64,000 bases of DNA from Mycolicibacterium rhodesiae (GCF_002086695.1 NZ_MVIH01000008.1:124001-188000), one strand, 5' to 3'. Numbered from the stretch's first letter, positions 16,035 through 24,574 are shown. A program made the numbers and translations. Notes: generated by a model from the sequence alone, not told the origin.

Positions 16035-16997
16035 GTGAACATGGATGCACGCAACTTGGCCTTGGAATGGACGGACACTACCCAGCACTGGCTCGTGGAG
16101 GTGCCGATCCGCCTGGCGGCGTACCTGGTCGTCGTCCTGATCGTCCGGTATGTGCTGCACCGGATGATCGACCGTGCCACCATCCGCCGGAGCGGCAAGA
16201 GCAGCGTCCAGGAGCGGCCCCAGGATTCGAAGCCGGCCTTACTGCGGCGCCTTCGTCATGGCGGCCCGGTGACGACCATCAGCGATCAAGCCAGCACTCG
16301 ACGCCAGCAGCGCGCTCACACGATCGGGTCGGTCCTGAAATCCACAGTGTCGATAATTCTGCTGTCCTGGTTGGTGCTGGCAGCTCTCAACGTGGTGGGG
16401 GTGAATCTCGCGCCGTTCATCGCCTCGGCCGGCGTGATTGGCCTCGCGATCGGATTCGGTGCCCAGAATCTGGTGCGCGACTTCGTCAGCGGCGTGTTCA
16501 TGCTGCTCGAAGACCAATACGGGGTGGGTGACGTCGTAGACCTCGGCGAGATGAGCGGTGAGGTCGAAAGTGTCGGTCTGCGCATCACCACCGTCCGCGA
16601 CATCGACGGCACGCTGTGGTACGTCCGTAATGGGGAGATCTCCCGGGTCGGCAACATGAGCCAGGAATATGCGGTGGCCCGTATCGAGGTGCCGGTCGCG
16701 CTGACCGCCGACGTCGAGCAGGCGGAGCGGGTGGCGCTGGAGGCGGCCGCTCAGGCCCTCGAGGATCCGACCGTGCGCGCAAAGGTACTCGGCGAGCCCG
16801 AGATGCTCGGCGTACAGGAACTTGCCCCAGACCTACTGAAGCTGCGGATGACGTTGAAAACCAGGCCGGGCGCGCAATGGTCGGTGCAGCGCCGCCTCCT
16901 GCGAGAGATCCTGCAGGCCTACGACGAAAACGGCATCGAGCTGCCGTATCCGCGGGGACGCATCCACGCCGTGGTAGGCGGGAACGCCGAGAATTGA
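16035..16997 (+). CDS. MscS-type mechanosensitive ion channel
   Basis: This 320-residue protein has a first membrane segment at about 25-42 (LAAYLVVVLIVRYVL). Two more lie around 100-145, the last being the pore helix (ASAGVIGLAIGFGAQNLVRDFVSGVFMLLEDQYGVGDVV), the MscS signature. The beta domain and C-terminal alpha/beta domain follow (about 155-310). It would open on membrane tension and release solutes during hypo-osmotic shock, which fits an organism that makes ectoine from genes elsewhere in this window. Start GTG 16035; ATG 16041 is also in frame. No strong ribosome site is visible for either. Confidence 0.88.
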   Translation: MNMDARNLALEWTDTTQHWLVEVPIRLAAYLVVVLIVRYVLHRMIDRATIRRSGKSSVQERPQDSKPALLRRLRHGGPVTTISDQASTRRQQRAHTIGSVLKSTVSIILLSWLVLAALNVVGVNLAPFIASAGVIGLAIGFGAQNLVRDFVSGVFMLLEDQYGVGDVVDLGEMSGEVESVGLRITTVRDIDGTLWYVRNGEISRVGNMSQEYAVARIEVPVALTADVEQAERVALEAAAQALEDPTVRAKVLGEPEMLGVQELAPDLLKLRMTLKTRPGAQWSVQRRLLREILQAYDENGIELPYPRGRIHAVVGGNAEN

Positions 16998-17034
16998 GGC
17001 GGGACTGGGCCGTTATGGCATCGGAGAGAAGAAA

Positions 17035-17514
17035 TCACTGGGGGTAGCCCAGACTCCAGCCTCGGTAAGTCCAGCCGGACCCCACATGAGGAGTCGGCAG
17101 AATCTGGATGTTGTGCCCGTCGCCGTACCCTCGCTTGAGTCCTTGGACGCCGCCGGAGACATAGGTTCCGTCACCGCGGGCAATGTCGATGTGCGCACCG
17201 TACGGGCTCTTGCTGAAGACGAGCGCTCCGCGTGGGGCATCCATATCGGTATGTATCTGACCTTGTTGAAGCAGCGTTTGGTACATCGTTTCGGCGGCGC
17301 CATCCCAGCCGTACTTCGCCTGCGGCACGTCGAAGGCATAGGCCACGAACGCCTCGCAGCCGTATGGGCCGAACATGTCTGACCCGAGCGCACTTTCGGC
17401 CTTGGCGATCGCGGCTTCTGCCCCAGGGATCCGCTCAGCGGTGGCGCTGGGTGCGAACAGGAGTGTCGCGGCAAGCAGCGTTGCCGAAATTACAAGATAG
17501 ATGCGGGCGTTCAA
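17035..17514 (-). CDS. Secreted NlpC/P60-superfamily-like protein
   Basis: The 159-residue product has a clear signal peptide (NARIYLVISATLLAATLLFAP, cleavage after ATA near residue 26). The mature part has a candidate catalytic Cys53 (YGCEAFVAYAFD) and His108 (GAHIDIARGDGTYVSGG), in the order and spacing expected for NlpC/P60 or CHAP-type cysteine peptidases that cut peptidoglycan stems. It lacks coiled-coil and anchoring domains, so is probably free in the periplasm. The residues 31-45 (GAEAAIAKAESALG) form a helix like those in actinobacterial cell-wall hydrolases. Peptidase activity is inferred only from these residues. Confidence 0.65.
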   Translation of the reverse strand: MNARIYLVISATLLAATLLFAPSATAERIPGAEAAIAKAESALGSDMFGPYGCEAFVAYAFDVPQAKYGWDGAAETMYQTLLQQGQIHTDMDAPRGALVFSKSPYGAHIDIARGDGTYVSGGVQGLKRGYGDGHNIQILPTPHVGSGWTYRGWSLGYPQ

Positions 17515-17734
17515 CTAGTGGCTCCGTTTCCGACGTGCTCGTTGGCCTCGTCGATGGGGCCGTGGCTAGATCTGTTCGAGCGAGCTTGCACAACTCGATC
17601 CAGTAAATTTACTGGCTGCGTTCAGGTTTTGTTCAGGTACCCGTCACGCGATCGTTGAAACTGCTGGTGACCGGGTGTCAACCCACCGAGACAAAATAGA
17701 TCGCTCTCCCCGTCGGCCTGCCTACCATCAGCCG

Positions 17735-18637
17735 ATGCGCGGATCCAAGATTCTGATCACTGGAGTGAGTGGCCAGGTCGCCACCCCTGTCGCCCTCGCC
17801 ATGGCGCCGGACAACGAGGTGTGGGGCATCGCCCGGTTCACCGATTCGGCGGTCAAGGACAGCCTCGAGAAGGCCGGTGTCCGGTGCGAGACCGTCAACA
17901 TGGCGGCCGGGGACTTCACCGGTCTGCCGTCCGATTTCGACTACGTCCTGAACTTGGCGGTGGCCAAGAGCGGTCGCTGGGACAAAGACCTCGCCGCCAA
18001 CGCGGAATCGGCGGGCCTTCTCATGGCACACTGCCGCGACGCAACGGCGTTTCTGCACTGTTCGTCCGGCGCGGTCTACGACCCGCCCGGCGACGAGCCC
18101 CGGACCGAACGCGCCGTCTATGGCGACAACCACAAGAGCCTGCTGCCGACCTACTCCATCAGCAAGATCGCGGGCGAAACTGTCGTCGCGACCATGGCAC
18201 GTGCCCTCGGCGTCCCGACGACAATCGCGCGCCTCAACGTTCCCTACGGCGACAACGGCGGCTGGCCGTACTTCCAGATGGAGATGATGCTGAGCGGCAT
18301 GCCTGTCCCCGTCCCGCCCGGTGGACCGGCCGTCTACAACCCGATCCATGAAGACGACATCATCGCGATGATCCCGAAACTGCTTGAGGTGGCGTCAGTT
18401 CCGGCCACCACCGTCAACTGGGGCGGTGACCAATACGTCAGCGTTCAGGAATGGTGCACCTTCCTCGGATCGCTCGTCGGCACGGAACCGGTTTTCCAGG
18501 AAAGCGATCAAGCGCTGCGCGGCAATCCGCTGGATGTCACCAAAATGCACGAGCTCATCGGGGGCACCACCGTCGACTGGCGCGACGGGATGCGGCGGAT
18601 GGCAGCCAAGTTCCGCCCGGAGCTGGTCGGCGCCTGA
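17735..18637 (+). CDS. NAD-dependent epimerase/dehydratase family protein
   Basis: I start it at ATG 17735 (MRGSKILITGVSGQVATPVA), which puts the Rossmann motif (TGVSGQV, a GxxGxxG variant) at the normal place; the upstream open frame adds 20 unlikely residues. Extended-SDR features follow: DFDYVLNLAV, a Ser (LHCSSGAVYD) and YSISKIAGE, giving the YxxxK catalytic pair. The C-terminal substrate domain is present (PVPPGGPAVYNPIHEDDI). The substrate is not evident; relatives act on nucleotide sugars or lipids. A SEC-C/YchJ-like gene follows 20 bp later. Confidence 0.82.
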   Translation: MRGSKILITGVSGQVATPVALAMAPDNEVWGIARFTDSAVKDSLEKAGVRCETVNMAAGDFTGLPSDFDYVLNLAVAKSGRWDKDLAANAESAGLLMAHCRDATAFLHCSSGAVYDPPGDEPRTERAVYGDNHKSLLPTYSISKIAGETVVATMARALGVPTTIARLNVPYGDNGGWPYFQMEMMLSGMPVPVPPGGPAVYNPIHEDDIIAMIPKLLEVASVPATTVNWGGDQYVSVQEWCTFLGSLVGTEPVFQESDQALRGNPLDVTKMHELIGGTTVDWRDGMRRMAAKFRPELVGA

Positions 18638-18657
18638 CTGACTGCCACACTGACGGC

Positions 18658-19047
18658 ATGCGCCCGACCGATCCGTGCCCGTGCGGCTCGAGCGCACCGT
18701 TCGGCCGCTGCTGCCTGCCGCTGCACCGTGGCGAGAGCCCGGCGGGCACGGCCGAACAGTTGATGCGGTCCCGATACAGCGCCTACACCGTTGGCGATCT
18801 CGACTACATCTGGCAGACCTGGCATCCGCGCACCCGCCCCGACTCGCTGACGCCGACCGACGGACTGACCTGGACCGGGCTGGAACTCCTCGACACCGTC
18901 GCCGGTCAGCCAGGTGACGAAACCGGCGAAGTGGAGTTCCGGGCTCAGTACCGACAAGGCCCCCGACCTGGGGTGTTACACGAGCGGTCACGCTTCGCCG
19001 TGCGGGCCCGCCGCTGGTTCTACCTGGACGGGGACATCTTCGACTGA
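18658..19047 (+). CDS. YchJ/UPF0225 family protein with SEC-C-like motif
   Basis: The 129 residues start at ATG 18658. Near the N-terminus DPCPCGSSAPFGRCC gives a CxC-x8-CC zinc site like the SEC-C motif. The NTF2-like YchJ domain follows (LMRSRYSAYTVGDLDYIWQTWHP and GLELLDT, then FRAQYRQG, HERSRF), the order seen in UPF0225 proteins. These proteins are small cytosolic proteins without an assigned reaction. It lies 20 bp after the epimerase gene and could be read through with it. Confidence 0.85.
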   Translation: MRPTDPCPCGSSAPFGRCCLPLHRGESPAGTAEQLMRSRYSAYTVGDLDYIWQTWHPRTRPDSLTPTDGLTWTGLELLDTVAGQPGDETGEVEFRAQYRQGPRPGVLHERSRFAVRARRWFYLDGDIFD

Positions 19048-19090
19048 TTAAATCCGCGCCCGAGCGCGGCCGCTGCTTTATGGTCGAGCC

Positions 19091-19894
19091 GTGCCCGAAT
19101 TGGACCGTCGAAGCATGATATTGATGTCGGTGTTGGGCCTGCTGGCCGCCGCGCTACCGATCCCGAGTGCGAACGCGGAAGCCCCCTTCCTGTTCCAGGA
19201 CGATTTCGACGGACCGGCGGGGTCGGCCCCGAACCCGGCGAATTGGTCGATTCAGAATTGGCAGGACGACGTCTGGCCGCCGGTCGAGAGCCAGTACCGC
19301 GACGACCGGCGCAACGTCTTCCTCGACGGAAACTCCAACCTCGTGCTCCTCGCCACCCACGAAGACGATCAGTACTTCAGCGGCAAGGTGCGGGGTAATT
19401 GGCGGGTCCCCATGGGCCACACCTGGGAAGCGCGGGCCAAGCTCGACTGTCTGACGTCGGGGGCGTGGCCCGCGTACTGGGCGGTCAACGAAGACCCGCT
19501 GCCCGACGGCGAGGTCGACATCTTCGAGTTCTACGGCAACCGCAGCTGGGCGCCGGGCACCACCGTCCACGCGGCATCGAACGGCAAGACGTGGGAAAGC
19601 AAGTCGATTGCCGGACTGGTCGACGACGGCTGGCACACCTGGCGGATGCGTTGGGACGCTGACGGATTCAAGTTCTGGCGCGACTACGTAGACGGCGCGA
19701 AACCGTACTTCACTGTGCCTCCCAAGCCGATCCCGGTGCACGGCAATCCCACCGACTTGCGCTGGCCGTTCAACAATCCCGGCTATTGGCTGTCGCCGAT
19801 GTTCACCCTCGCGGTCGGGGGGCCGGGTGGCGGTGATCCTTCGCTGGGTACGTGGCCGGCGGCGATGCTGATCGACTGGATCCGCATCTGGTAG
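19091..19894 (+). CDS. Secreted glycoside hydrolase family 16 protein
   Basis: This protein of 267 residues starts at GTG 19091. A signal peptide covers about residues 1-29 (SMILMSVLGLLAAALPIPSANA). The catalytic block GEVDIFEFYG has the GH16 pattern ExDxxE with nucleophile and acid/base glutamates. A single jelly-roll domain without carbohydrate-binding modules makes up the rest, ending in MLIDWIRIW, a standard last strand. GH16 enzymes cut beta-1,3 or mixed-linkage glucans and galactans; relatives exist throughout mycobacteria. It probably acts outside the cell on plant, algal or fungal glucan, or in wall remodelling. Confidence 0.88.
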   Translation: MPELDRRSMILMSVLGLLAAALPIPSANAEAPFLFQDDFDGPAGSAPNPANWSIQNWQDDVWPPVESQYRDDRRNVFLDGNSNLVLLATHEDDQYFSGKVRGNWRVPMGHTWEARAKLDCLTSGAWPAYWAVNEDPLPDGEVDIFEFYGNRSWAPGTTVHAASNGKTWESKSIAGLVDDGWHTWRMRWDADGFKFWRDYVDGAKPYFTVPPKPIPVHGNPTDLRWPFNNPGYWLSPMFTLAVGGPGGGDPSLGTWPAAMLIDWIRIW

Positions 19895-19902
19895 CGAGGC
19901 CG

Positions 19903-20136
19903 CTACACCCCGCCGGTTCCCGCATCGACAACGCCGGCCTCGTGCGCTCCGGGAGTCTCCGGCATCTCGTGCCGTCCACCGCCCGACCGGCGCTGAAGGA
20001 ACCAGACCCCCACACCCGCCGCGACGATTGCGCCGACGATGATCGTGGGCCACATCAACACCTGCGCCAGCCAGACCCGCCGCTGGATTTTGACGACGCG
20101 CTGCTCGGCATGCCGAACTCGGGCCAGCTTGTTCAT
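19903..20136 (-). CDS. Small single-pass membrane protein
   Basis: Starting at ATG 20136 behind AGAGGAC, this encodes 77 residues. A basic N-terminal helix (NKLARVRHAEQRVVKIQRRVW) precedes one transmembrane segment (LMWPTIIVGAIVAAGVGVWFL), and a short Gly/His/Glu-rich tail follows. No catalytic motif is seen. It converges on the GH16 gene and follows the repeat-protein gene at 20197 with a 60-bp gap, so could be co-transcribed. Function unknown. Confidence 0.55.
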   Translation of the reverse strand: MNKLARVRHAEQRVVKIQRRVWLAQVLMWPTIIVGAIVAAGVGVWFLQRRSGGGRHEMPETPGAHEAGVVDAGTGGV

Positions 20137-20196
20137 GTGTCCTCTAATGCCCACGATCTACCGCGCGAAAACAGCCCCGATGGGGGATGGCGAGTC

Positions 20197-20898
20197 TTAC
20201 TGGCAGCCGCCGGCCGGTGTGGTCACGAACAGGTTGTCGCCTCCACTGGCATCGGCATGCGAGCCGCAGTACGCGGTCGCCTCGTTGTTGCTGCCGTTGC
20301 CTGCGAACGCCACGCTCCCGCTGCCGTCTGCGATCGCCTGGTTCCGGTCACCGCCGCTCACCGATGCCGTGCTGCCGTTGCTGGCATCGGCGATGTTGAG
20401 CTTTCCACCGGTAATCGTTGCGGTGCTGCCATTTTGGGCCGTGGCAACGGTGAAGATCCCATCGTGAGCGGTGGCGTGGCTGTCATAGTCGGCACTGGCG
20501 AAGTTCAGGATCCCGCCGGTCGCATCGGAGGTGCTGTTGTGATCCGCGACCGCGAAATTGAACAGACCGCCGCCGGCGTGCGCGCTGCTGCCGGCGCCCG
20601 CCACCGCCAAGTTGAATCCAGGATCCGACGTCGCCGTCGCGCTGCCGGACTGGACGACGGTGCGGCCATTGAACGAGACGGCGAAATCGGGCGTGGGCTG
20701 CGGATCCGCGGCGGCGTGCACACGTGGGTGCCGCTTGCTGGTGCTGTTCGAGTTGTCGGAAGACGCCTGCTTGTGTGCGGTGCCGGTGGACGGCGCCGCC
20801 AGAGCGACGGGCGCCCCGATCACGAGGGCGATCACAGGCCCTCCGACACATACGGCACAGATCTTTGCTGCGAATGACGGGTTGATGCTCGATGTCAC
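20197..20898 (-). CDS. Secreted protein with seven 18-residue repeats
   Basis: This 233-residue protein has a signal peptide at about 1-35 (ICAVCVGGPVIALVIGAPVALA). After a linker and a strand region (FAVSFNGRTVVQSGSATATS), residues 94-220 hold seven consecutive repeats of 18 residues (the last 19). The pattern is roughly xxNxAxAxxGSxAxAxGG, with Asn or Phe-Asn at position 2-3, alternating small residues, and a GG end. Such spacing suggests a beta-solenoid or head-fibre-like secreted stalk. Cys211 and Cys232 near the end could form a disulfide. Related low-complexity secreted proteins occur in mycobacteria without assigned function. Confidence 0.7.
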   Translation of the reverse strand: MTSSINPSFAAKICAVCVGGPVIALVIGAPVALAAPSTGTAHKQASSDNSNSTSKRHPRVHAAADPQPTPDFAVSFNGRTVVQSGSATATSDPGFNLAVAGAGSSAHAGGGLFNFAVADHNSTSDATGGILNFASADYDSHATAHDGIFTVATAQNGSTATITGGKLNIADASNGSTASVSGGDRNQAIADGSGSVAFAGNGSNNEATAYCGSHADASGGDNLFVTTPAGGCQ

Positions 20899-21038
20899 GG
20901 TCCGGTCCTTAATATGCCGAGGTAGTACCCAACCCAGCTGTGACTGTAACCATCTAATGACGCACAGGCAAATATATCCGCGCTTGCTGTGTCGTCATCA
21001 ATTTTCACTCTGGCACCACAAGGAGTCGGGTGAGGGAC

Positions 21039-22118
21039 CTAGCGATGGATTCCGGTCGTGCGAAAACGGCTTCGGTAGGAGCTCGGTGACACGCCCAATG
21101 CCCGGCGAAAGGTCCGGCGCATGGTGTCCGCCGACCCGAAGCCGGCCCGCCGCGCGACGGTCTCTTGGCCGTGATCGCCGGTCGCCAGCAGCACCTTCGC
21201 CGCCTCCAGCCGCGCCTGCTCGACGAACCGCGACGGCGTCAACCCGACCTGATCGCGGAACATGCGAACCAGGTGCCGCTCGCTGACGGCGGCGCGTTCG
21301 GCCATCGACGCGATGGAGTGATCGGCTGCCGGATCGGTCACCACGGAGTCGAGGATCTCGCGAAGCCCACGTGATACCGGCGACGCCGCCTCGGTCCAGA
21401 CGCTGAACTGGGCCTGGCCGCCAGGGCGTTGCAGGAACACCACCATCCACCGCGCTACCCGCCGGGCCACGTCGGGGCCGTAGTCGCTTTCAACCATGGC
21501 CAGACCGAGGTCGACCCCCGCACTGATTCCCGCTCCGGTGATGTACGGGCCGTCCTGGACGAACAACGAATCGGGCACCACTTCGATCTCGGGGTAGGTG
21601 CGCGCCAACTCCTGGCAATGCGCCCAATGGGTGGTCGCCCGGCGGCCTTCGAGTAGGCCCAGAGCCGCCAGCACGAACGCGCCGGTGCAGACCGAGGCCA
21701 CCCTGCGCGCCCGCGGAGCCAGCTCGCCCACCATCTCCAAGGCCGATGCCACGACGTCAGGTGTCTGCTCTTCGGGGATGTCGTGCTCGCCAGGGGTGAA
21801 GTAGAAGTCCGGCGGCACCCCGCCCGGCACGATCAAGGTGTCGATCCGGTCGGGCACGTCGGCCAGCGGCACATCCACTTTGAGGGTGACAAACGAGGTC
21901 GTGTTAACGGCCTCACCGGTCAGCGACGCCAGGATGACCTGGTACCTTGCGCCGAAATCGTTTGCCCGCGCGAATATTTCGAGCGGCGCGGCCACATCTT
22001 GTAACGTCACTTTGTCGTACAGCGCGAACACGACGATCCTGGGCGCCGGTGATCCCTGCGCATCGGCGGGTCCACGCCCGGCGGCGCCCGGCCGCGGTGA
22101 TCTGTGCTCGTCTGACAC
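21039..22118 (-). CDS. GlxA-family regulator (DJ-1/PfpI plus AraC domains)
   Basis: I start it at GTG 22118 (AGAGGA nine bases upstream), giving 359 residues; the frame is open further but reads as non-coding. The N-terminal DJ-1/PfpI-like domain (about 27-215) has VVFALYDKVTLQDVAAPLEIF and the elbow SVCTGAFVLA with Cys. The C-terminal AraC domain (about 255-355) carries two helix-turn-helices (ERAAVSERHLVRMFRDQVG and VARRAGFGSADTMRRTFRRALG). It is divergent from the nitrile hydratase operon across 239 bp, so it probably senses a nitrile, amide or related compound and activates that operon. Confidence 0.88.
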   Translation of the reverse strand: MSDEHRSPRPGAAGRGPADAQGSPAPRIVVFALYDKVTLQDVAAPLEIFARANDFGARYQVILASLTGEAVNTTSFVTLKVDVPLADVPDRIDTLIVPGGVPPDFYFTPGEHDIPEEQTPDVVASALEMVGELAPRARRVASVCTGAFVLAALGLLEGRRATTHWAHCQELARTYPEIEVVPDSLFVQDGPYITGAGISAGVDLGLAMVESDYGPDVARRVARWMVVFLQRPGGQAQFSVWTEAASPVSRGLREILDSVVTDPAADHSIASMAERAAVSERHLVRMFRDQVGLTPSRFVEQARLEAAKVLLATGDHGQETVARRAGFGSADTMRRTFRRALGVSPSSYRSRFRTTGIHR

Positions 22119-22212
22119 CCGGTGCTGTCCTCTCGTGACCCCATCCGAGGTGAAGCCAACGTAGCCGCACCGCCGAGCGACGGCAACGCGAACGGCGGGG
22201 CGCAACGATGAA

Positions 22213-22240
22213 GTCCGGAATTGCGCGATTCGTGTCCGGA
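22213..22240. promoter_or_regulatory. GTCCGGA direct repeats 21 bp apart
   Basis: GTCCGGA occurs at 22213-22219 and 22234-22240, exactly two helical turns apart, in the divergent region between the GlxA-type regulator and the DUF1097/nitrile hydratase operon. AraC-type regulators typically bind direct repeats with about 21-bp phasing. Confidence 0.4.
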
Positions 22241-22357
22241 GCTGACGGGCCGAGCAACCGGGCCGTAACACCGCTGAAACCGCCTGGGCGGAGGCTGATT
22301 TCACCGTACTTCGCTCCGGCGCCGAAGCGAGTCATCAACCCTTCGAAGTAGGTGGCC

Positions 22358-22888
22358 ATGGATTCTCGGACAGCCCTGACGCTGAGCATCGGCGTGCTCG
22401 GCGGCGTGGCAGTCGCGTTCACTGCCGAAGTCATCACCGTGCCGATCTGGGTGGTGTTCTTGGCGTGGGCATCGTTCTTCTTCGTCGGTGGCGGTGTCGC
22501 CGGCTGGGTTCGGTCGGTCTCGTCGAACATCGTCGGTGTGGTCATCGCCTCGGCCAGCCTGTACGCCGCTTACCTGATGGGTGGGAGCCTGCTGGTGACC
22601 GCCATCGCGGTGGGCGTCGGCAGCGCCGTCATGGTGCAGGCGTCGTGGGTGCCCCTGTTGGCCACCACCCCTGCTGTCGTCGTGGGATTCGCATCCACGG
22701 TCTCGACGGTCGCCGGACGAGGCAACGACATCACCGTCACCACCATCTCCCACCCCGGGTTGGTTGCCGCGGTCGCCTGCGTCCTCGGAGCATCCTTCGG
22801 CCTGCTTTCCGAATATCTGGCGACCGCGATGACGAAGAAGACGGTGGCAGAGACCGCACCCCCGCATACGGAAGGAAGTCCGGCCTGA
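22358..22888 (+). CDS. DUF1097-like membrane protein leading the nitrile hydratase operon
   Basis: The product has 176 residues from ATG 22358. Five or six hydrophobic segments cover nearly the whole protein (ALTLSIGVLGGVAVAF, VVFLAWASFFFVGG, SNIVGVVIASASLYAAYLMGG, LVTAIAVGVGSAVMV, GLVAAVACVLGASFGLLSEYL), the layout of DUF1097 proteins. The stop overlaps the beta-subunit start (TGATG). An uptake or exclusion role for the nitrile/amide substrate or the metal is plausible from context, but nothing in the sequence states it. Confidence 0.7.
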   Translation: MDSRTALTLSIGVLGGVAVAFTAEVITVPIWVVFLAWASFFFVGGGVAGWVRSVSSNIVGVVIASASLYAAYLMGGSLLVTAIAVGVGSAVMVQASWVPLLATTPAVVVGFASTVSTVAGRGNDITVTTISHPGLVAAVACVLGASFGLLSEYLATAMTKKTVAETAPPHTEGSPA

Positions 22889-23625
22889 TGAAACTGCAGC
22901 ACTACCTTGGCGGCCTGGAAGGACTGCCTGAACCACTGACCTTGGAGAAGCGGGTCTTCGTCGAGGAGTGGGAGAAGCGCATCTTCGGCATCCACGTCGC
23001 GATGATGGGGTTGTCGAACCACCTCGGAGCGGCGCTGCCGGCGTATCCCATCGACGAGGTGCCGACCGCCTTCAAGGACGAGTGGACGTGGGCCGACCTG
23101 CGGACCGGCGCCGAGGCGATGAATCCGTTCGACTACTTCAAGTTTCGCTATTACGAAAAGTGGTTGGGCGGTATCACCCAGTTCTTCATCGACAAGGGTT
23201 ACGTCACCGAGGAGGAACTCGCCGACCGGATGGCCGAGGCCGCTACGGGCGCCGACGCCCAGGACCTTCCGGCGATCGACGACCAGGTGATCGCCTACCT
23301 CCGTCTGGGCGACAGCCCCCGCCGAGACGTCGCGCACCCCAAGTTCGCCGTCGGCTCGCAGGTGCGGATCACCAATGTGCCCGCTGACGCGCACAGCCGG
23401 CTGCCCGGCTACCTGCGTGGCCGGGTCGGCACCGTGGAACGCGTTTTCGAGGGTGACTATGGCTACTTCACCCACACGGGCGACGGCATCGGTGATCCGA
23501 TGCCGATCTACATCGTCGAATTCGACCCGGCCGAGATCTGGGGTCCGCGAGCCGAAGGCGGCCCGCTGAAGCTCTATGCCGAGCTGTTCGAAGCCTATTT
23601 GGCACCGATCGAGGAGGAATCATGA
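22888..23625 (+). CDS. nthB: Nitrile hydratase beta subunit
   Basis: The 245 residues have the full beta-subunit layout. The N-terminal helical part (LEKRVFVEEWEKRIFGIHVAM) and MNPFDYFKFRYYEKWLGGITQFFIDKGYVTEEEL are followed by the C-terminal SH3-like barrel (FAVGSQVRIT, GYLRGRVGTVERVFEG, PIYIVEFDPAEIWG, YAELFEAYLAP). It pairs with the alpha subunit to hydrate nitriles to amides in the cytosol. The gene order beta before alpha is that usual for cobalt-type enzymes. Start overlaps the DUF1097 stop, and its end overlaps the alpha start by four bases. Confidence 0.93.
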   Translation: MKLQHYLGGLEGLPEPLTLEKRVFVEEWEKRIFGIHVAMMGLSNHLGAALPAYPIDEVPTAFKDEWTWADLRTGAEAMNPFDYFKFRYYEKWLGGITQFFIDKGYVTEEELADRMAEAATGADAQDLPAIDDQVIAYLRLGDSPRRDVAHPKFAVGSQVRITNVPADAHSRLPGYLRGRVGTVERVFEGDYGYFTHTGDGIGDPMPIYIVEFDPAEIWGPRAEGGPLKLYAELFEAYLAPIEEES

Positions 23626-24242
23626 CCGGCCAGTTCGCCTACCCGCCCGACCGCGAAGAGGCCAGCGCCAAGCAGGTGGCTGCGTTGGAGGCGCTGCTCA
23701 TCGAGAAGGGCGTCATCACTCCGCAGACCGTGGACAAGGTCCTGGCGTATTTCGAGACGGAGATGACACCGCTCAATGGCAAGAAGATTGTCGTAAAAGC
23801 TTGGACTGATCCCGAATTCGCGGCCAAGGTGGTGGTGGACACTCCTGCGGCCGTCGCCGAACTGGACCTGCCGGAGGGGATGGCGGGCGCGGAGGGCGAA
23901 CATCTGCAGGCGGTGGCGAATACGGCCGGTGTGCACAACCTGGTGATCTGCACGCTCTGCTCGTGCTTCCCGTGGCCGGTGCTCGGCCTGCCGCCCTACT
24001 GGTACAAAGACCCGACGTTCCGCTCGCGCGCCGCCCGCGAACCACGCAAGGTGCTCGCCGAGGTTGGACTCGAGCTGCCCGCCGACACCGAGATCAAGGT
24101 GTGGGACTCCAGCGGCCATTCCCGATGGTTCGTCATTCCCGAAAGGCCGGCGGGCACGGAAGGTTTCACCGACGAGATGTTGATGGATCTGGTGACCACG
24201 GAGTCGATGATCGGAGTGGCATTGGCGGGTCCGACGTCATGA
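23622..24242 (+). CDS. nthA: Nitrile hydratase alpha subunit, cobalt type
   Basis: This 206-residue subunit carries the metal claw at residues 110-115, CTLCSC. Thr at the second position marks the non-corrin cobalt class (iron enzymes have Ser). The surrounding VICTLCSCFPWPVLGLPP and WYKDPTFRSRAAREPRKVL are family hallmarks. Two of the cysteines are normally oxidised to sulfinic and sulfenic acids. Thiocyanate hydrolase gamma subunit shares the motif, but the single-chain beta partner argues for nitrile hydratase. No amidase gene is adjacent, so the amide product must be handled elsewhere. Confidence 0.93.
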   Translation: MTGQFAYPPDREEASAKQVAALEALLIEKGVITPQTVDKVLAYFETEMTPLNGKKIVVKAWTDPEFAAKVVVDTPAAVAELDLPEGMAGAEGEHLQAVANTAGVHNLVICTLCSCFPWPVLGLPPYWYKDPTFRSRAAREPRKVLAEVGLELPADTEIKVWDSSGHSRWFVIPERPAGTEGFTDEMLMDLVTTESMIGVALAGPTS

Positions 24243-24556
24243 AGCTGCACGACACCTGCACCACCGACCAGGCCGCACCGCAATTCGACCATGAGTGGCA
24301 GCGCCGCGCCTTCGGGCTGGCGCTCGCACTCTCGGAGTTCCGGCACTACCCCTGGAGCGAGTTCCAGGAGACCCTGATCTCGACGATCGGCGAGTGGGAA
24401 GGCCGTCCCGAAGCCGAACGGGGGCAATGGGAGTACTACGACCACTGGGTTGCCACGCTGGAGAAGCTGGTCGACCGCCACGAGCTCCTTACTGCGCCGC
24501 TGCTCACCGACGCCAACGATCACGCGCTCGCCCACGAGCACGACCACGACCACTAG
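24239..24556 (+). CDS. Nitrile hydratase accessory protein with His-rich tail
   Basis: The product has 105 residues, overlapping the alpha gene by four bases (ATGA). The body resembles the N-terminal part of beta subunits (FDHEWQRRAFGLALALSEFRHYPWSEFQETLI and YDHWVATLEKLV), as known for the activator/self-subunit-swapping proteins (P14K, NhlE, NthE) that load cobalt into alpha. The C-terminus HALAHEHDHDH is a metal-binding tail absent from the subunits. A role in binding Co2+ and handing it to the claw is a reasonable inference from position, fold and tail. Confidence 0.82.
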   Translation: MKLHDTCTTDQAAPQFDHEWQRRAFGLALALSEFRHYPWSEFQETLISTIGEWEGRPEAERGQWEYYDHWVATLEKLVDRHELLTAPLLTDANDHALAHEHDHDH

Positions 24557-24574
24557 AACTGCGAGGACCTTTCG

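Noticed and set aside
23622..24242. Thiocyanate hydrolase gamma subunit instead of nitrile hydratase alpha
   Set aside because: The metal motif is shared, but thiocyanate hydrolase has separate alpha and beta chains corresponding to the split beta subunit; here beta is one intact chain.
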